From Microbacterium barkeri (GTDB taxonomy: Bacteria; Actinomycetota; Actinomycetes; Actinomycetales; Microbacteriaceae): 64,000 nt of DNA. The DNA lies in assembly GCF_027921765.1 (NCBI RefSeq), contig NZ_BSEJ01000002.1, forward strand, positions 1 through 64,000, read 5' to 3'. A program made the translations under genes and the position numbers. Shown one piece after another: positions 9,305-17,052 of this stretch (position 1 is its first letter; each line of letters starts with the position of its first letter). The notes under the pieces were generated by a model. It was not told where the DNA came from. It saw nothing but the letters and a program-made list of their open reading frames with translations, and searched no databases.

Positions 9305-9991
9305 ATGGACGTCCTCCTCATTCCCGGTCTCTGGCTCGACGCACGGTCCTGGGGGCCGGTCGTCGACGCGCTCACGGCTGCCGGCCATCGCCCCCGCCCC
9401 CTCACCATGCCCGGCGTCGGGGACCCCGATCCCGGCGACATCGGCCTCGCCGACTGGATCGACGCGGTCGTCGCGGAGATCGACACCGCCGCCGAGCCGG
9501 TCGTCCTCGTGGGCCACTCGGGCGGCGGCAACGTGGCCTGGGGCGCGGTCGATGCGCGGCCCGATCGCGTGGCACGCGCGGTCTTCGTGGACACGGTGCC
9601 GCCTGCGCCCGGCTTCGGCATCTCGGAGTTCCCCGTCGAGGGCGGCGTCGTGCCGTTCCCGGGGTGGGACTTCTTCGACGCGCCCGAGACCGCCGACCTC
9701 GACGCGGAGACGCGCGAGCGGACGGCCGCGCTCACCGGAAGCGTGCCGGCCCGGGTCCCGACCGACGAGATCGCGCTCTCGGATCCGCGACGGCACGACG
9801 TGCCGGTCACACTCCTGATGGGGTCGATGGACGAGGACGCCCTCCGCGCCGAGCTCGCGCAGTGGGGGCCGTTCGCGGACGAGTTCGGCGCCATCGCCGA
9901 CGTCGAGATCGTGCGCATCGGCTCGGGGCACTGGCCGCAGTTCACGCAGCCGGAGCGGCTCGCCGAGCTCGTCGTCGCCGCCGTGCGCTGA
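9305..9991 (+). CDS. Alpha/beta hydrolase
   Basis: 228 residues. It begins with the beta-strand and oxyanion segment MDVLLIPGLWLDARSW. The nucleophile elbow is VLVGHSGGGN (Ser at about residue 75), and GSGHWPQFTQPERLAELV near the end gives the catalytic His. The acid is probably in the loop around MGSMDED. These make a complete small alpha/beta hydrolase of the menaquinone/haloperoxidase-like type with unknown substrate. It ends 6 nt before the stop of the convergent metallophosphoesterase. Confidence 0.82.
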   Translation: MDVLLIPGLWLDARSWGPVVDALTAAGHRPRPLTMPGVGDPDPGDIGLADWIDAVVAEIDTAAEPVVLVGHSGGGNVAWGAVDARPDRVARAVFVDTVPPAPGFGISEFPVEGGVVPFPGWDFFDAPETADLDAETRERTAALTGSVPARVPTDEIALSDPRRHDVPVTLLMGSMDEDALRAELAQWGPFADEFGAIADVEIVRIGSGHWPQFTQPERLAELVVAAVR

Positions 9992-9997
9992 GGCCGC

Positions 9998-10753
9998 TCA
10001 GGCGGTCTGGCGACCGCGGTAGACGGCGGTGCGCAGCTCGATCTCCCACACGTCCGCCGTGGGCATCGCGCGCTCCCGGGCGACCGCGATCTCGGCTTCG
10101 ACGTCGTACGGCACGCGCACGAACTGGACGCCGAAGGGGGCGCCGCGCTCCCCATCGAGCTCGCCCTCGAGGATGACGTACGACGGCGTGGGCTCGTCGA
10201 GCGGGTTGCCCACGCTGCCGACGTTGAAGAGCGTGCGCCCGTCGGCCGACTCGATGTACGCGTCGTGGATGTCGCCGTAGCCGACGACGTCGGGAGCCGC
10301 ACCCGGTCCGGTCATCTCGGTGGCGCGGAACATCCCGTCGAACTGCTCGGCCGTGTGGTGGAAGTGCACGCGCACGTGCGGGCTCTCCGCCGACGCGTGG
10401 AAGAGGCGGATGCGGCGCCCGCTCAGCGCGAGATCGTGGCAGAGCGGCAGCGTGCGCAGCCAGAGGCGCTGCGCGGCCGCGAGCTCGTCGCGCCACCAGA
10501 CCATCTCGGCGGGGCCCTCGTCCGGGATGGTGTCGAGGAAGTCGTCCCAGTTGCCCCGCACGTTGACCGCGCAGGCCTCCTGCACGCGCGCCACGGCGGC
10601 GCTTCCGCGCGGGCCCTTGCCCGCCGTGTCGCCGAGGTTGACGATGTGCCTGATGCCGCGCGCGGCGATGTCGGCGAGCACGGCCTCGAGCGCCGTGAGA
10701 TTGCCGTGGACGTCGGAGATCAGGGCGATGCGGTCGAGGGGCACGGACGCCAT
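9998..10753 (-). CDS. Metallophosphoesterase family protein
   Basis: 251 residues of the calcineurin-like fold. Metal-binding motifs are in order: ALISDVHGNLTALEAV (DxH, about residue 13), IVNLGDTAGKGPRG (GD, about 38), NWDDF in place of GNHD (about 71), HASAE (about 118) and YGDIHDAY (GxxH-like, about 158). This resembles the YfcE/MJ0936 and Ap4A-hydrolase-like actinobacterial group. The substrate is unknown. It starts 22 nt after the ispG stop and may be transcribed with it. Confidence 0.85.
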   Translation of the reverse strand: MASVPLDRIALISDVHGNLTALEAVLADIAARGIRHIVNLGDTAGKGPRGSAAVARVQEACAVNVRGNWDDFLDTIPDEGPAEMVWWRDELAAAQRLWLRTLPLCHDLALSGRRIRLFHASAESPHVRVHFHHTAEQFDGMFRATEMTGPGAAPDVVGYGDIHDAYIESADGRTLFNVGSVGNPLDEPTPSYVILEGELDGERGAPFGVQFVRVPYDVEAEIAVARERAMPTADVWEIELRTAVYRGRQTA

Positions 10754-10775
10754 CCTGGCACGGCGCCGCGCGGCG

Positions 10776-11927
10776 CTACGCCGTGACGACCTGCGCGGTG
10801 CCGAGCGGGGCGTCCGGGCCCATCGCGTCGGCGATGCGGTTCGCCTCCTCGATGAGCGTCTGCACGATCTCGGCCTCCGGCACGGTCTTGATGACCTCGC
10901 CCTTGACGAAGATCTGGCCCTTGCCGTTGCCCGATGCGACGCCGAGGTCGGCCTCGCGCGCCTCGCCGGGCCCGTTCACGACGCACCCCATGACCGCCAC
11001 GCGCAGCGGCACCGTCATGTCCTTGAGCCCCTCGGTGACGCTGTCGGCGAGCGAGTAGACGTCGACCTGGGCGCGTCCGCACGACGGGCAGGACACGATC
11101 TCGAGCTTGCGCTCGCGCAGGTTGAGCGACTGCAGGATCTGGTGGCCGACCTTGACCTCCTCGGCGGGCGGCGCCGAGAGCGAGACGCGGATGGTGTCGC
11201 CGATGCCCTCCGCGAGGAGGATGCCGAACGCCGTGGCCGACTTGATCGTGCCCTGGAAGGCGGGGCCCGCCTCGGTCACACCGAGGTGCAGCGGCCAGTC
11301 GCCGCGCTCGGCGAGCAGACGGTACGCCTTCACCATGACGATCGGGTCGTTGTGCTTGACCGAGATCTTGAAGTCGTGGAAGTCGTGCTCCTCGAACAGG
11401 CTCGCCTCCCACACCGCCGACTCGACGAGGGCCTCGGGCGTCGCCTTGCCGTACTTCTCGAGCAGGCGGCGGTCGAGCGAGCCCGCGTTCACGCCGATGC
11501 GGAGCGAGACGCCGGCGGCCTGCGCGGCCTTCGCGATCGCGCCGACCTGGTCGTCGAACTTGCGGATGTTGCCGGGGTTGACGCGGACAGCCGCGCAACC
11601 GGCGTCGATCGCCTGGAACACGTACTTCGGCTGGAAGTGGATGTCCGCGATGACCGGGATCTGGCTCTTCTTCGCGATGATGTGGAGGACATCCGCATCG
11701 TCCTGGCTCGGCACCGCGACGCGGACGATCTCGCAGCCCGACGCCGTGAGCTCGGCGATCTGCTGCAGCGTCGCGTTGATGTCGGTGGTCGGCGTCGTCG
11801 TCATGGACTGCACGCTGACGGGGGCGTCGCCGCCGACGAGGACCTTCCCGACCCGGATCTGACGCGACTTGCGGCGCGGGGCGAGGGTCTCGGGCACGCG
11901 GGGCATACCGATGTTCACTGCAGGCAC
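10776..11927 (-). CDS. ispG: 4-hydroxy-3-methylbut-2-enyl diphosphate synthase (IspG/GcpE)
   Basis: 383 residues. IspG blocks include [33 protein letters not shown] and [14 protein letters not shown]. The C-terminal iron-sulphur cysteines are in [11 protein letters not shown] (about 270) and [11 protein letters not shown] (about 312). It converts MEcPP to HMBPP in the MEP isoprenoid pathway, of which dxr (18807-19901) is also here. The start is GTG at 11925-11927; a TAACCT box 6 nt upstream supports a leaderless start there rather than at the internal ATG 11906. Confidence 0.95.
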   Translation of the reverse strand: MPAVNIGMPRVPETLAPRRKSRQIRVGKVLVGGDAPVSVQSMTTTPTTDINATLQQIAELTASGCEIVRVAVPSQDDADVLHIIAKKSQIPVIADIHFQPKYVFQAIDAGCAAVRVNPGNIRKFDDQVGAIAKAAQAAGVSLRIGVNAGSLDRRLLEKYGKATPEALVESAVWEASLFEEHDFHDFKISVKHNDPIVMVKAYRLLAERGDWPLHLGVTEAGPAFQGTIKSATAFGILLAEGIGDTIRVSLSAPPAEEVKVGHQILQSLNLRERKLEIVSCPSCGRAQVDVYSLADSVTEGLKDMTVPLRVAVMGCVVNGPGEAREADLGVASGNGKGQIFVKGEVIKTVPEAEIVQTLIEEANRIADAMGPDAPLGTAQVVTA

Positions 11928-11933
11928 GGGTCC

Positions 11934-11939
11934 AGGTTA
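11934..11939 (-). promoter_or_regulatory. -10 box TAACCT of the ispG leaderless promoter
   Basis: TAACCT (minus strand) ends 6 nt before the GTG start of ispG, with no ribosome-binding site between. Confidence 0.5.
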
Positions 11940-12025
11940 CGCCGCACGGGTGGAAGCGGGCTGGATGGCGGGCGAGCGGAGCGGCGGGAGCGACGCACCG
12001 CGCGGCACGCTCCGCGCGCCTGTGG

Positions 12026-12031
12026 TAGTTT
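12026..12031 (+). promoter_or_regulatory. -10 box TAGTTT of the trp leader
   Basis: TAGTTT is preceded by TG and followed by 7 nt and the ATG of the leader peptide. The leader ORF itself therefore seems to be translated leaderless. Confidence 0.5.
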
Positions 12032-12038
12032 CAGGCGC

Positions 12039-12074
12039 ATGTTCGCGAACCGCACCTGGTGGCCCGCCCGATAG
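12039..12074 (+). CDS. trpL: trp operon leader peptide MFANRTWWPAR
   Basis: An 11-codon ORF with tandem Trp codons (tgg tgg, codons 7-8), ending in TAG just before a set of competing RNA hairpins and a terminator. This is the classical arrangement for translation-coupled attenuation. When charged tRNA-Trp is scarce the ribosome stalls on the Trp codons and the antiterminator forms, allowing the anthranilate synthase gene at 12172 to be transcribed. It is too short for ordinary gene calling but strongly supported by position and Trp content. Confidence 0.85.
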   Translation: MFANRTWWPAR

Positions 12075-12133
12075 GCGGTGCTTCGCGAACCTCGAATTCG
12101 ACCGCCCAGTTCAACCGGATGGGGCGGTCTTTT
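12048..12133 (+). terminator. trp attenuator (pause, antiterminator and terminator hairpins)
   Basis: Three mutually exclusive pairings can be drawn. The pause hairpin pairs ACCGC near 12048-12053 with GCGGT at 12075-12079. The antiterminator pairs GGCGGT (12074-12079) with ACCGCC (12101-12106). The terminator pairs GACCGCCC (12100-12107) with GGGCGGTC (12122-12129) and is followed by TTTT (12130-12133). In addition TTCGCGAAC at 12082-12090 can pair with the same palindromic sequence inside the leader ORF. Confidence 0.82.
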
Positions 12134-12171
12134 CTGTCTGAGGGCAGCCTCGCCCAGGAGGAGTTTCACGC

Positions 12172-14106
12172 ATGACCGGGACCGCTGCCCCCGCCACGGC
12201 CGACCTCATCGCCCGCCTCGCCGCCGACCCCGCCGCCTCGTTCGCGCTCATCGTCCGAGAGGGCGGCGACGCGGTCGAGGTGCTCGAGGGCGAGGTCGTC
12301 GACGTCGAGCTGCTCGCGGACATCCCGCTGACCGGGCCCGACGGCACCCCGCGCGAGGTGCTCGCGCTCGTGCCGTTCCGCCAGGTGCGCGAGCGCGGCT
12401 TCGAGGCGCACGACGACGACGCGCCGCTGCGCTGCCTCACCGTCGACGCGCACTCGGCCATCCCGCTCGACGCCGCCGTCGCCGCGCTGCCGGCCGAGCA
12501 CATCCCGCTCGCGTCCGCGGGCTTCGACCTCGACGACGCGGAGTACGCGGCGATCGTCCGCCGTGTCATCTCCGAGGAGATCGGGCGCGGAGAGGGCGCC
12601 AACTTCGTCATCCGCCGCGACTACGTGGCCGGCGTCGACGCCGACCCGCGCGTGGCCGCGCTGACCTGGTTCCGCGCGCTGCTCGAGCACGAGCGCGGCG
12701 CGTACTGGACCTTCGCGATCATCACGCCCGGGCACGTGGCCGTCGGGGCGAGCCCCGAGGCGCACGTCAGCGCGCGCGACGGGGTGGTCACGATGAACCC
12801 GATCTCGGGCACCTTCCGCCATCCGGCCGGCGGCGCGACGGTCGAGACGCTGACGGAGTTCCTCTCGTCGACGAAGGAGACCGAGGAGCTCTTCATGGTC
12901 GTCGACGAGGAGCTCAAGATGATGAGCGCCGTCTGCAGCGACGGCGGCCGGATCACGGGCCCGCATCTCAAGGAGATGTCGCGCCTCACGCACACGGAGT
13001 ACGTGCTGCGCGGGCGCTCGCGCCTGGACCCGCGCGAGATCCTCCGGGAGACGATGTTCGCCCCGACGGTCACGGGCTCCCCCATGCAGAACGCGTGCGC
13101 GGTCATCCGCCGCCACGAGGCGTCGCCGCGCGGGTACTACTCGGGTGTCGCCGCGCTGTTCACGCCGAACGCCGAGGGCGGGCACGATCTCGACGCCCCG
13201 ATCCTCATCCGCACCGCGTATCTCGAGGACGGGCGCCTCCGCGTGCCGGTCGGCGCGACCCTCGTGCGGCACTCGGATCCGTACGGGGAGGTCAGCGAGA
13301 CGCACGGCAAGGCGGCCGGCGTGCTCGGCGCGATCGGCGCCATCCCGCGCGCGATCACGATCGTGCCCGACGACGACGAGCCGGCCCCCGCCCGTCGTCT
13401 CGCCGACGACCCCGACATCGCGACGCTCCTGGCCTCCCGCAACGCGCGCCTCGCGCCGTTCTGGATGCAGGAGCAGGAGCCGGGTGCCCGGCAGGCCCCG
13501 TTCACGGGCCGACGCGCGGTCGTCGTCGACGCCGAGGACCGCTTCACGACGATGCTCGCCCACCAGCTGCGCCACCTGGGCCTCGACGTGGAGATCGTGC
13601 ACTGGAGCGAGGCCGATCCCGCTCGCCTCGACGCGGCGGAGCTCGTGGTCTCGGGCCCCGGCCCCGGCGATCCGCGCGACGACGAGAGCCCGCGCGTCGC
13701 CCGGATGCGCGAGGTCGTCGTGCGCCGACTCGAGCAGCACCGCCCCCTTCTCGCCGTGTGCCTGAGCCACCAGATCCTCGCGGACCGCATCGGCGTCGGC
13801 CTCGGGACGCTCGCGAGCCCCCACCAGGGCCTCCAGCTCGACGTCGACCTCTTCGGCGAGCGCGCATCGATCGGCTTCTACAACACCTTCACGGCCCGCG
13901 TGACCCCCGGCGTCACGCGGCTCACACCGAGCGAGACGCGGTGCGGCGCGGTCGGCGAGGTCGAGGTCGCGGCCGACCCGTCGTCGGGCGACGTCTACGC
14001 CCTCCGCGGTGCGGGCTTCGCGTCGGTGCAGGGGCACCTCGAGTCCATCCTGTCGCGCGACGGCATGCGGACCCTCGAGCGCCTCGTCGCGCACGCGCTC
14101 GCCTGA
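12172..14106 (+). CDS. Fused anthranilate synthase (TrpE-TrpG fusion; PhzE-like architecture)
   Basis: 644 residues joining a chorismate-binding domain (about 1-420) and a glutamine amidotransferase class I domain (about 445-640). The first has ITPGHVAVGASPEAHV, NPISGTFRHP and MFAPTVTGSPM. The second has SGPGPGDPRDD, the nucleophile motif CLSHQ (CLGHQ in most TrpG) and a C-terminal catalytic pair near QGHLES. It would make anthranilate from chorismate and glutamine. The same fusion occurs in PhzE enzymes that stop at ADIC, but the Trp-codon attenuator upstream favours tryptophan synthesis. AGGAGGAG lies upstream of the ATG. Confidence 0.88.
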   Translation: MTGTAAPATADLIARLAADPAASFALIVREGGDAVEVLEGEVVDVELLADIPLTGPDGTPREVLALVPFRQVRERGFEAHDDDAPLRCLTVDAHSAIPLDAAVAALPAEHIPLASAGFDLDDAEYAAIVRRVISEEIGRGEGANFVIRRDYVAGVDADPRVAALTWFRALLEHERGAYWTFAIITPGHVAVGASPEAHVSARDGVVTMNPISGTFRHPAGGATVETLTEFLSSTKETEELFMVVDEELKMMSAVCSDGGRITGPHLKEMSRLTHTEYVLRGRSRLDPREILRETMFAPTVTGSPMQNACAVIRRHEASPRGYYSGVAALFTPNAEGGHDLDAPILIRTAYLEDGRLRVPVGATLVRHSDPYGEVSETHGKAAGVLGAIGAIPRAITIVPDDDEPAPARRLADDPDIATLLASRNARLAPFWMQEQEPGARQAPFTGRRAVVVDAEDRFTTMLAHQLRHLGLDVEIVHWSEADPARLDAAELVVSGPGPGDPRDDESPRVARMREVVVRRLEQHRPLLAVCLSHQILADRIGVGLGTLASPHQGLQLDVDLFGERASIGFYNTFTARVTPGVTRLTPSETRCGAVGEVEVAADPSSGDVYALRGAGFASVQGHLESILSRDGMRTLERLVAHALA

Positions 14107-14123
14107 GACCGCCTGGCGCGCGT

Positions 14124-15458
14124 TCAGCCGCCGAGCAGCTGCACGGGGTTGAAGATGTCGGCCGCGAACAGCAGCGCGCCCATGCCGATGAGGAGCACCA
14201 CCACGACGAGCGTGAGGGGCACGAGGCGCGTGGCGTCGGTGGGCGCCGGCTCGGGGCGGCCGAGGAGCTTGGCGACCGCCCGGCGCGCGCCGTCCCACAG
14301 GGCGACGAGGATGTGACCGCCGTCGAGCGGCAGCAGCGGCACGAGGTTGAAGACGAACAGCGCGACGTTGAGCGACGCCAGGAGGCTCGTCATCACGGCG
14401 ACGCGGTCGAGGATCGGCGCGTCGGTCGCGGCCACCTCACCCGCGAGACGCCCCACGCCGACGACGCTCATCGGGCCGTCCGCGTCGCGCTCCCCGCCGG
14501 TGAGGAGGTCGTAGGCGGTGTCGTACAGCCGAGCGGGAAGGTCGACGACGATCCCCACGACCGCCGCGACGTTGTCTGCTGCCGCCTGCGGACCCGCCCA
14601 GATCGGCTCGCACACGCGCTCGACCGACGAGCTGATGCCGGCGTAGCCGACGGTCTCGACCGACGTCGTGCCGTCGTCCGCGGTGACCTCGACCTCGTTC
14701 TCGACGGGCGTGAGCGTCAGCGGGACACGGGCGCCGTCGCGCTCCACGACGACGGGGATGGCTGTGCCGGGGTGCGCGCGGATGATCTCGGATGCCTCGG
14801 CGAACGTCTCCACGGGGGTTCCGTCGAGCTCGACGAGACGGTCGCCGGGGAGGATGCCGGCCGCGTGCGCCGGCGCCTCGGGATCGTCGGCCGCGCATTC
14901 GGTGGCCGTCGAACCGGGAGGAAGGACGCACTCGGACACGGCGGCGACCGTCGTCGTCGCCTGCTGCATGCCGATGCCGCTGAAGAGCACCGCGAACAGG
15001 ACGACCGCGAGCACGAGGTTCATGATCGGGCCGCCGAGCATGATGACGACGCGCTTCCACACCGGCAGCCGATGGAAGGTGCGCGCGTCGTCGACGCCCT
15101 CGAGCGTCTCGGCGTTCGCCGCCTGCGCGTCCTGCACGAGCGTCGCGTAGATGCCGCGGCGACGGGCGGCGCGCGCGGAGGCCGCGGCCGAGTCGACCGC
15201 CGCCGTCGGCTCGTCCTTCGCGGGCGGGTACATGCCCGCCATCGAGATGTAGCCGCCGATCGGGAACGCCTTGACGCCGTACTCGGTCTCGCCGCGGCGC
15301 GTCGACCACAGCGTCGGGCCCATGCCGATCATGTACTGCCCGACCCGCACGCCGAAGCGCTTGGCGGGCACGAGATGCCCGATCTCGTGCAGCGCGATCG
15401 AGACCGCGAGGCCGACCACCATGACCAGCACACCGATCACGAACGCGAGGACATCCAC
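14124..15458 (-). CDS. Site-2 intramembrane zinc metalloprotease (RseP/Rip1 family, M50B)
   Basis: 444 residues. HEIGH at residues 24-28, in the first membrane helix, is the zinc and catalytic motif. NLVPLLPLDGGHI near the C-terminus supplies the third ligand (LDG). A PDZ-like domain (about 195-280) lies between membrane segments. Such proteases cleave membrane-bound anti-sigma factors and other single-pass proteins. The family often sits between dxr and ispG; here it keeps the same strand but is separated from dxr by divergent genes. The GTG start (15456-15458) is 6 nt after a TAGCGT box. Confidence 0.92.
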   Translation of the reverse strand: MDVLAFVIGVLVMVVGLAVSIALHEIGHLVPAKRFGVRVGQYMIGMGPTLWSTRRGETEYGVKAFPIGGYISMAGMYPPAKDEPTAAVDSAAASARAARRRGIYATLVQDAQAANAETLEGVDDARTFHRLPVWKRVVIMLGGPIMNLVLAVVLFAVLFSGIGMQQATTTVAAVSECVLPPGSTATECAADDPEAPAHAAGILPGDRLVELDGTPVETFAEASEIIRAHPGTAIPVVVERDGARVPLTLTPVENEVEVTADDGTTSVETVGYAGISSSVERVCEPIWAGPQAAADNVAAVVGIVVDLPARLYDTAYDLLTGGERDADGPMSVVGVGRLAGEVAATDAPILDRVAVMTSLLASLNVALFVFNLVPLLPLDGGHILVALWDGARRAVAKLLGRPEPAPTDATRLVPLTLVVVVLLIGMGALLFAADIFNPVQLLGG

Positions 15459-15464
15459 GCCGCC

Positions 15465-15470
15465 ACGCTA
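15465..15470 (-). promoter_or_regulatory. -10 box TAGCGT of the site-2 protease leaderless promoter
   Basis: TAGCGT on the minus strand is followed by 6 nt and the GTG start at 15458, with no ribosome-binding site between. Confidence 0.5.
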
Positions 15471-15522
15471 GCGGCCACGCCTCGGAGTTCCCCGCACGGC
15501 GCGGGCGCAGGCCGCGAGCGCC

Positions 15523-15528
15523 TATCCT
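15523..15528 (+). promoter_or_regulatory. -10 box TATCCT of a leaderless promoter
   Basis: TATCCT is followed by 6 nt and the GTG at 15535. It lies back to back with the site-2 protease promoter, so 15459-15534 is a compact divergent promoter region. Confidence 0.55.
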
Positions 15529-15534
15529 GGGGGC

Positions 15535-16137
15535 GTGACCGACCGGCAGCTGCGCGCCCTCCGCGGGGCGTCTGCGTCGACGGTCGCGACCGTGCTCGCC
15601 GCCGTCTCGCACACGGTCGGCGGCGGAGCCGCTCCCGCTCCGCTCCTCGTCGTCGCGATGGCCGCGGTGCTCGCTCTGCCGGCCATCCTCGTCGTCGGCC
15701 CGCGTCCGCGACTGTCCCGCGTGCTCGCCGCCGTCGTCACGACCCAGGCGGCGTTCCACCTCGCGTTCCTCGCGCTCGGGTCGCCGGTCGCGACGCGCAT
15801 CTCCGAGAGCGCGCACGCGGGGCATCTGCACGCCGAGGCGCACGCTCATCCGGCCCTCGTCGAGACGGCCGTCCTCGCGACGGCGGCCGATGCCCCCATG
15901 CTCGCGGCGCACGCGGTCGCCGCGCTCGTCACGACGGCGCTCCTCTGGCGCGGCGAGCAGCTCGTCCGCGCGATCGCCGCGTGGGCGATCGCGCGCCTCG
16001 TGCGCGCGGCCGCGCTCCCGCTCGCGCGCATCCGTCGTCGGCTTCCCCTGCGTGCAGACCGCCGCGGCGAGCGGGCGAGCCGGCGCTTCCACGACATCCG
16101 CCTGCAGCGCGGACCGCCTTCGGCTTCCTTCGCCTGA
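15535..16137 (+). CDS. Multi-pass membrane protein with His-rich loop (YcnI partner)
   Basis: 200 residues with about four hydrophobic stretches (roughly 15-35, 38-58, 62-84, 110-132). A loop at about 88-104 carries HAGHLHAEAHAHPAL, which has six histidines. The C-terminus is Arg-rich. I do not recognise a named family. The neighbouring YcnI-type protein and the His-rich loop suggest a role in copper handling at the membrane. This is inference; no CopC/CopD homologue is present nearby. Confidence 0.7.
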   Translation: MTDRQLRALRGASASTVATVLAAVSHTVGGGAAPAPLLVVAMAAVLALPAILVVGPRPRLSRVLAAVVTTQAAFHLAFLALGSPVATRISESAHAGHLHAEAHAHPALVETAVLATAADAPMLAAHAVAALVTTALLWRGEQLVRAIAAWAIARLVRAAALPLARIRRRLPLRADRRGERASRRFHDIRLQRGPPSASFA

Positions 16138-16291
16138 CATCGCCCATCCCGGGCACCCGTCGCGCCGCGCGATCGCCGCGCGCGACGTCCGGCGCATCCG
16201 CGCCATCCGGCACCCCCGCGCGCCCTCCGGCCTGCCCCGCAGCCGGGCCGCGCTGCGCCGGAGCGAATCGAAGACCCCGAAGGAAACAGCC

Positions 16292-16987
16292 ATGACTCCC
16301 ATCGCCCCTGCCCGTCGTCCCGCCATCCGCCGTCGCGGCATCCGCCTCGCCGCGTCCGGCGCCCTCGCCGCCGCCCTCGTGGCCGCACCGCTCGCGGCGC
16401 ACGCGCACGTCACCGTGACGCCCGATGCTCCCGTCGCGGGCGGGTACGACGTGCTGACGTTCGCGTTCTCGCACGGATGCGACGACTCCCCCACGACCGC
16501 CCTCGTGATCACGCCGCCCGCCGACGGCATCGACTCGGTCGTCCCGACCGTCCAGGCCGGATGGTCGATCGACGTCGAGCGCGACGCGTCGACCGGCCTC
16601 GTGCAGTCGATCGCGTACACGGCGGACGAGCCCGTGCCGAACGCGATGCGCGCCGCCGTGGAGCTCTCGGTCGCCTACTCCGCCGACGCTCCCGACACGC
16701 TCGCATTCCCCGTCGAGCAGCTGTGCGTCGACGGGTCGACCTCGTGGTCCGAGATCGCCGAGGACGGCGAGGACCCGCACGACCTCGAGGCTCCGGCGCC
16801 GGTCGTGACGCTCGCGCCGGCGGCGGAAGACGACGGCCACGCTGCGGACGACGCAACGACGGAGACGGACGCGGCCGAGGCCGACAGCGGCGCGGTGCCG
16901 ATCGCGCTCGGTGCGGGCGGTCTCGCTGCCGGGATCGCCGCTCTCGTCGTGAGCGTCCTCGCGTATCGCCGCACCGCGCGTCGCTGA
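16292..16987 (+). CDS. YcnI family (DUF1775) secreted, membrane-anchored copper-associated protein
   Basis: 231 residues. An Arg-rich signal peptide ends near PLAAHAHVTV, so the mature protein begins with the conserved His that, in YcnI, coordinates copper. The DUF1775 beta-sandwich (about 32-165) contains VLTFAFSHGCDDSPTTAL. An acidic linker follows, then a single C-terminal TM helix (about 200-222) ending in basic residues. The start is ATG 16292, after AAGGAAACAGCC. It lies downstream of the His-rich membrane protein on the same strand, with a 154-nt gap, and is followed by a strong hairpin. Confidence 0.87.
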   Translation: MTPIAPARRPAIRRRGIRLAASGALAAALVAAPLAAHAHVTVTPDAPVAGGYDVLTFAFSHGCDDSPTTALVITPPADGIDSVVPTVQAGWSIDVERDASTGLVQSIAYTADEPVPNAMRAAVELSVAYSADAPDTLAFPVEQLCVDGSTSWSEIAEDGEDPHDLEAPAPVVTLAPAAEDDGHAADDATTETDAAEADSGAVPIALGAGGLAAGIAALVVSVLAYRRTARR

Positions 16988-16991
16988 GACG

Positions 16992-17026
16992 ATGCGAGGC
17001 GCCGACACCCCGTCGGCGCCTCGCAT
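16992..17026 (+). terminator. Perfect 15-bp hairpin after the YcnI gene
   Basis: Arms at 16992-17006 and 17012-17026 pair perfectly around a 5-nt loop. The stem starts 5 nt past the YcnI stop. There is no clear T-run after it, as is common in high-GC actinobacteria. Confidence 0.72.
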
Positions 17027-17052
17027 GCTCTCCTCGGATCGCGCGTGAGACG

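Noticed and set aside
12172..14106. Part of a phenazine cluster
   Set aside because: No other phz gene is nearby and the upstream attenuator contains Trp codons; a tryptophan role is simpler, though the enzyme type stays open.
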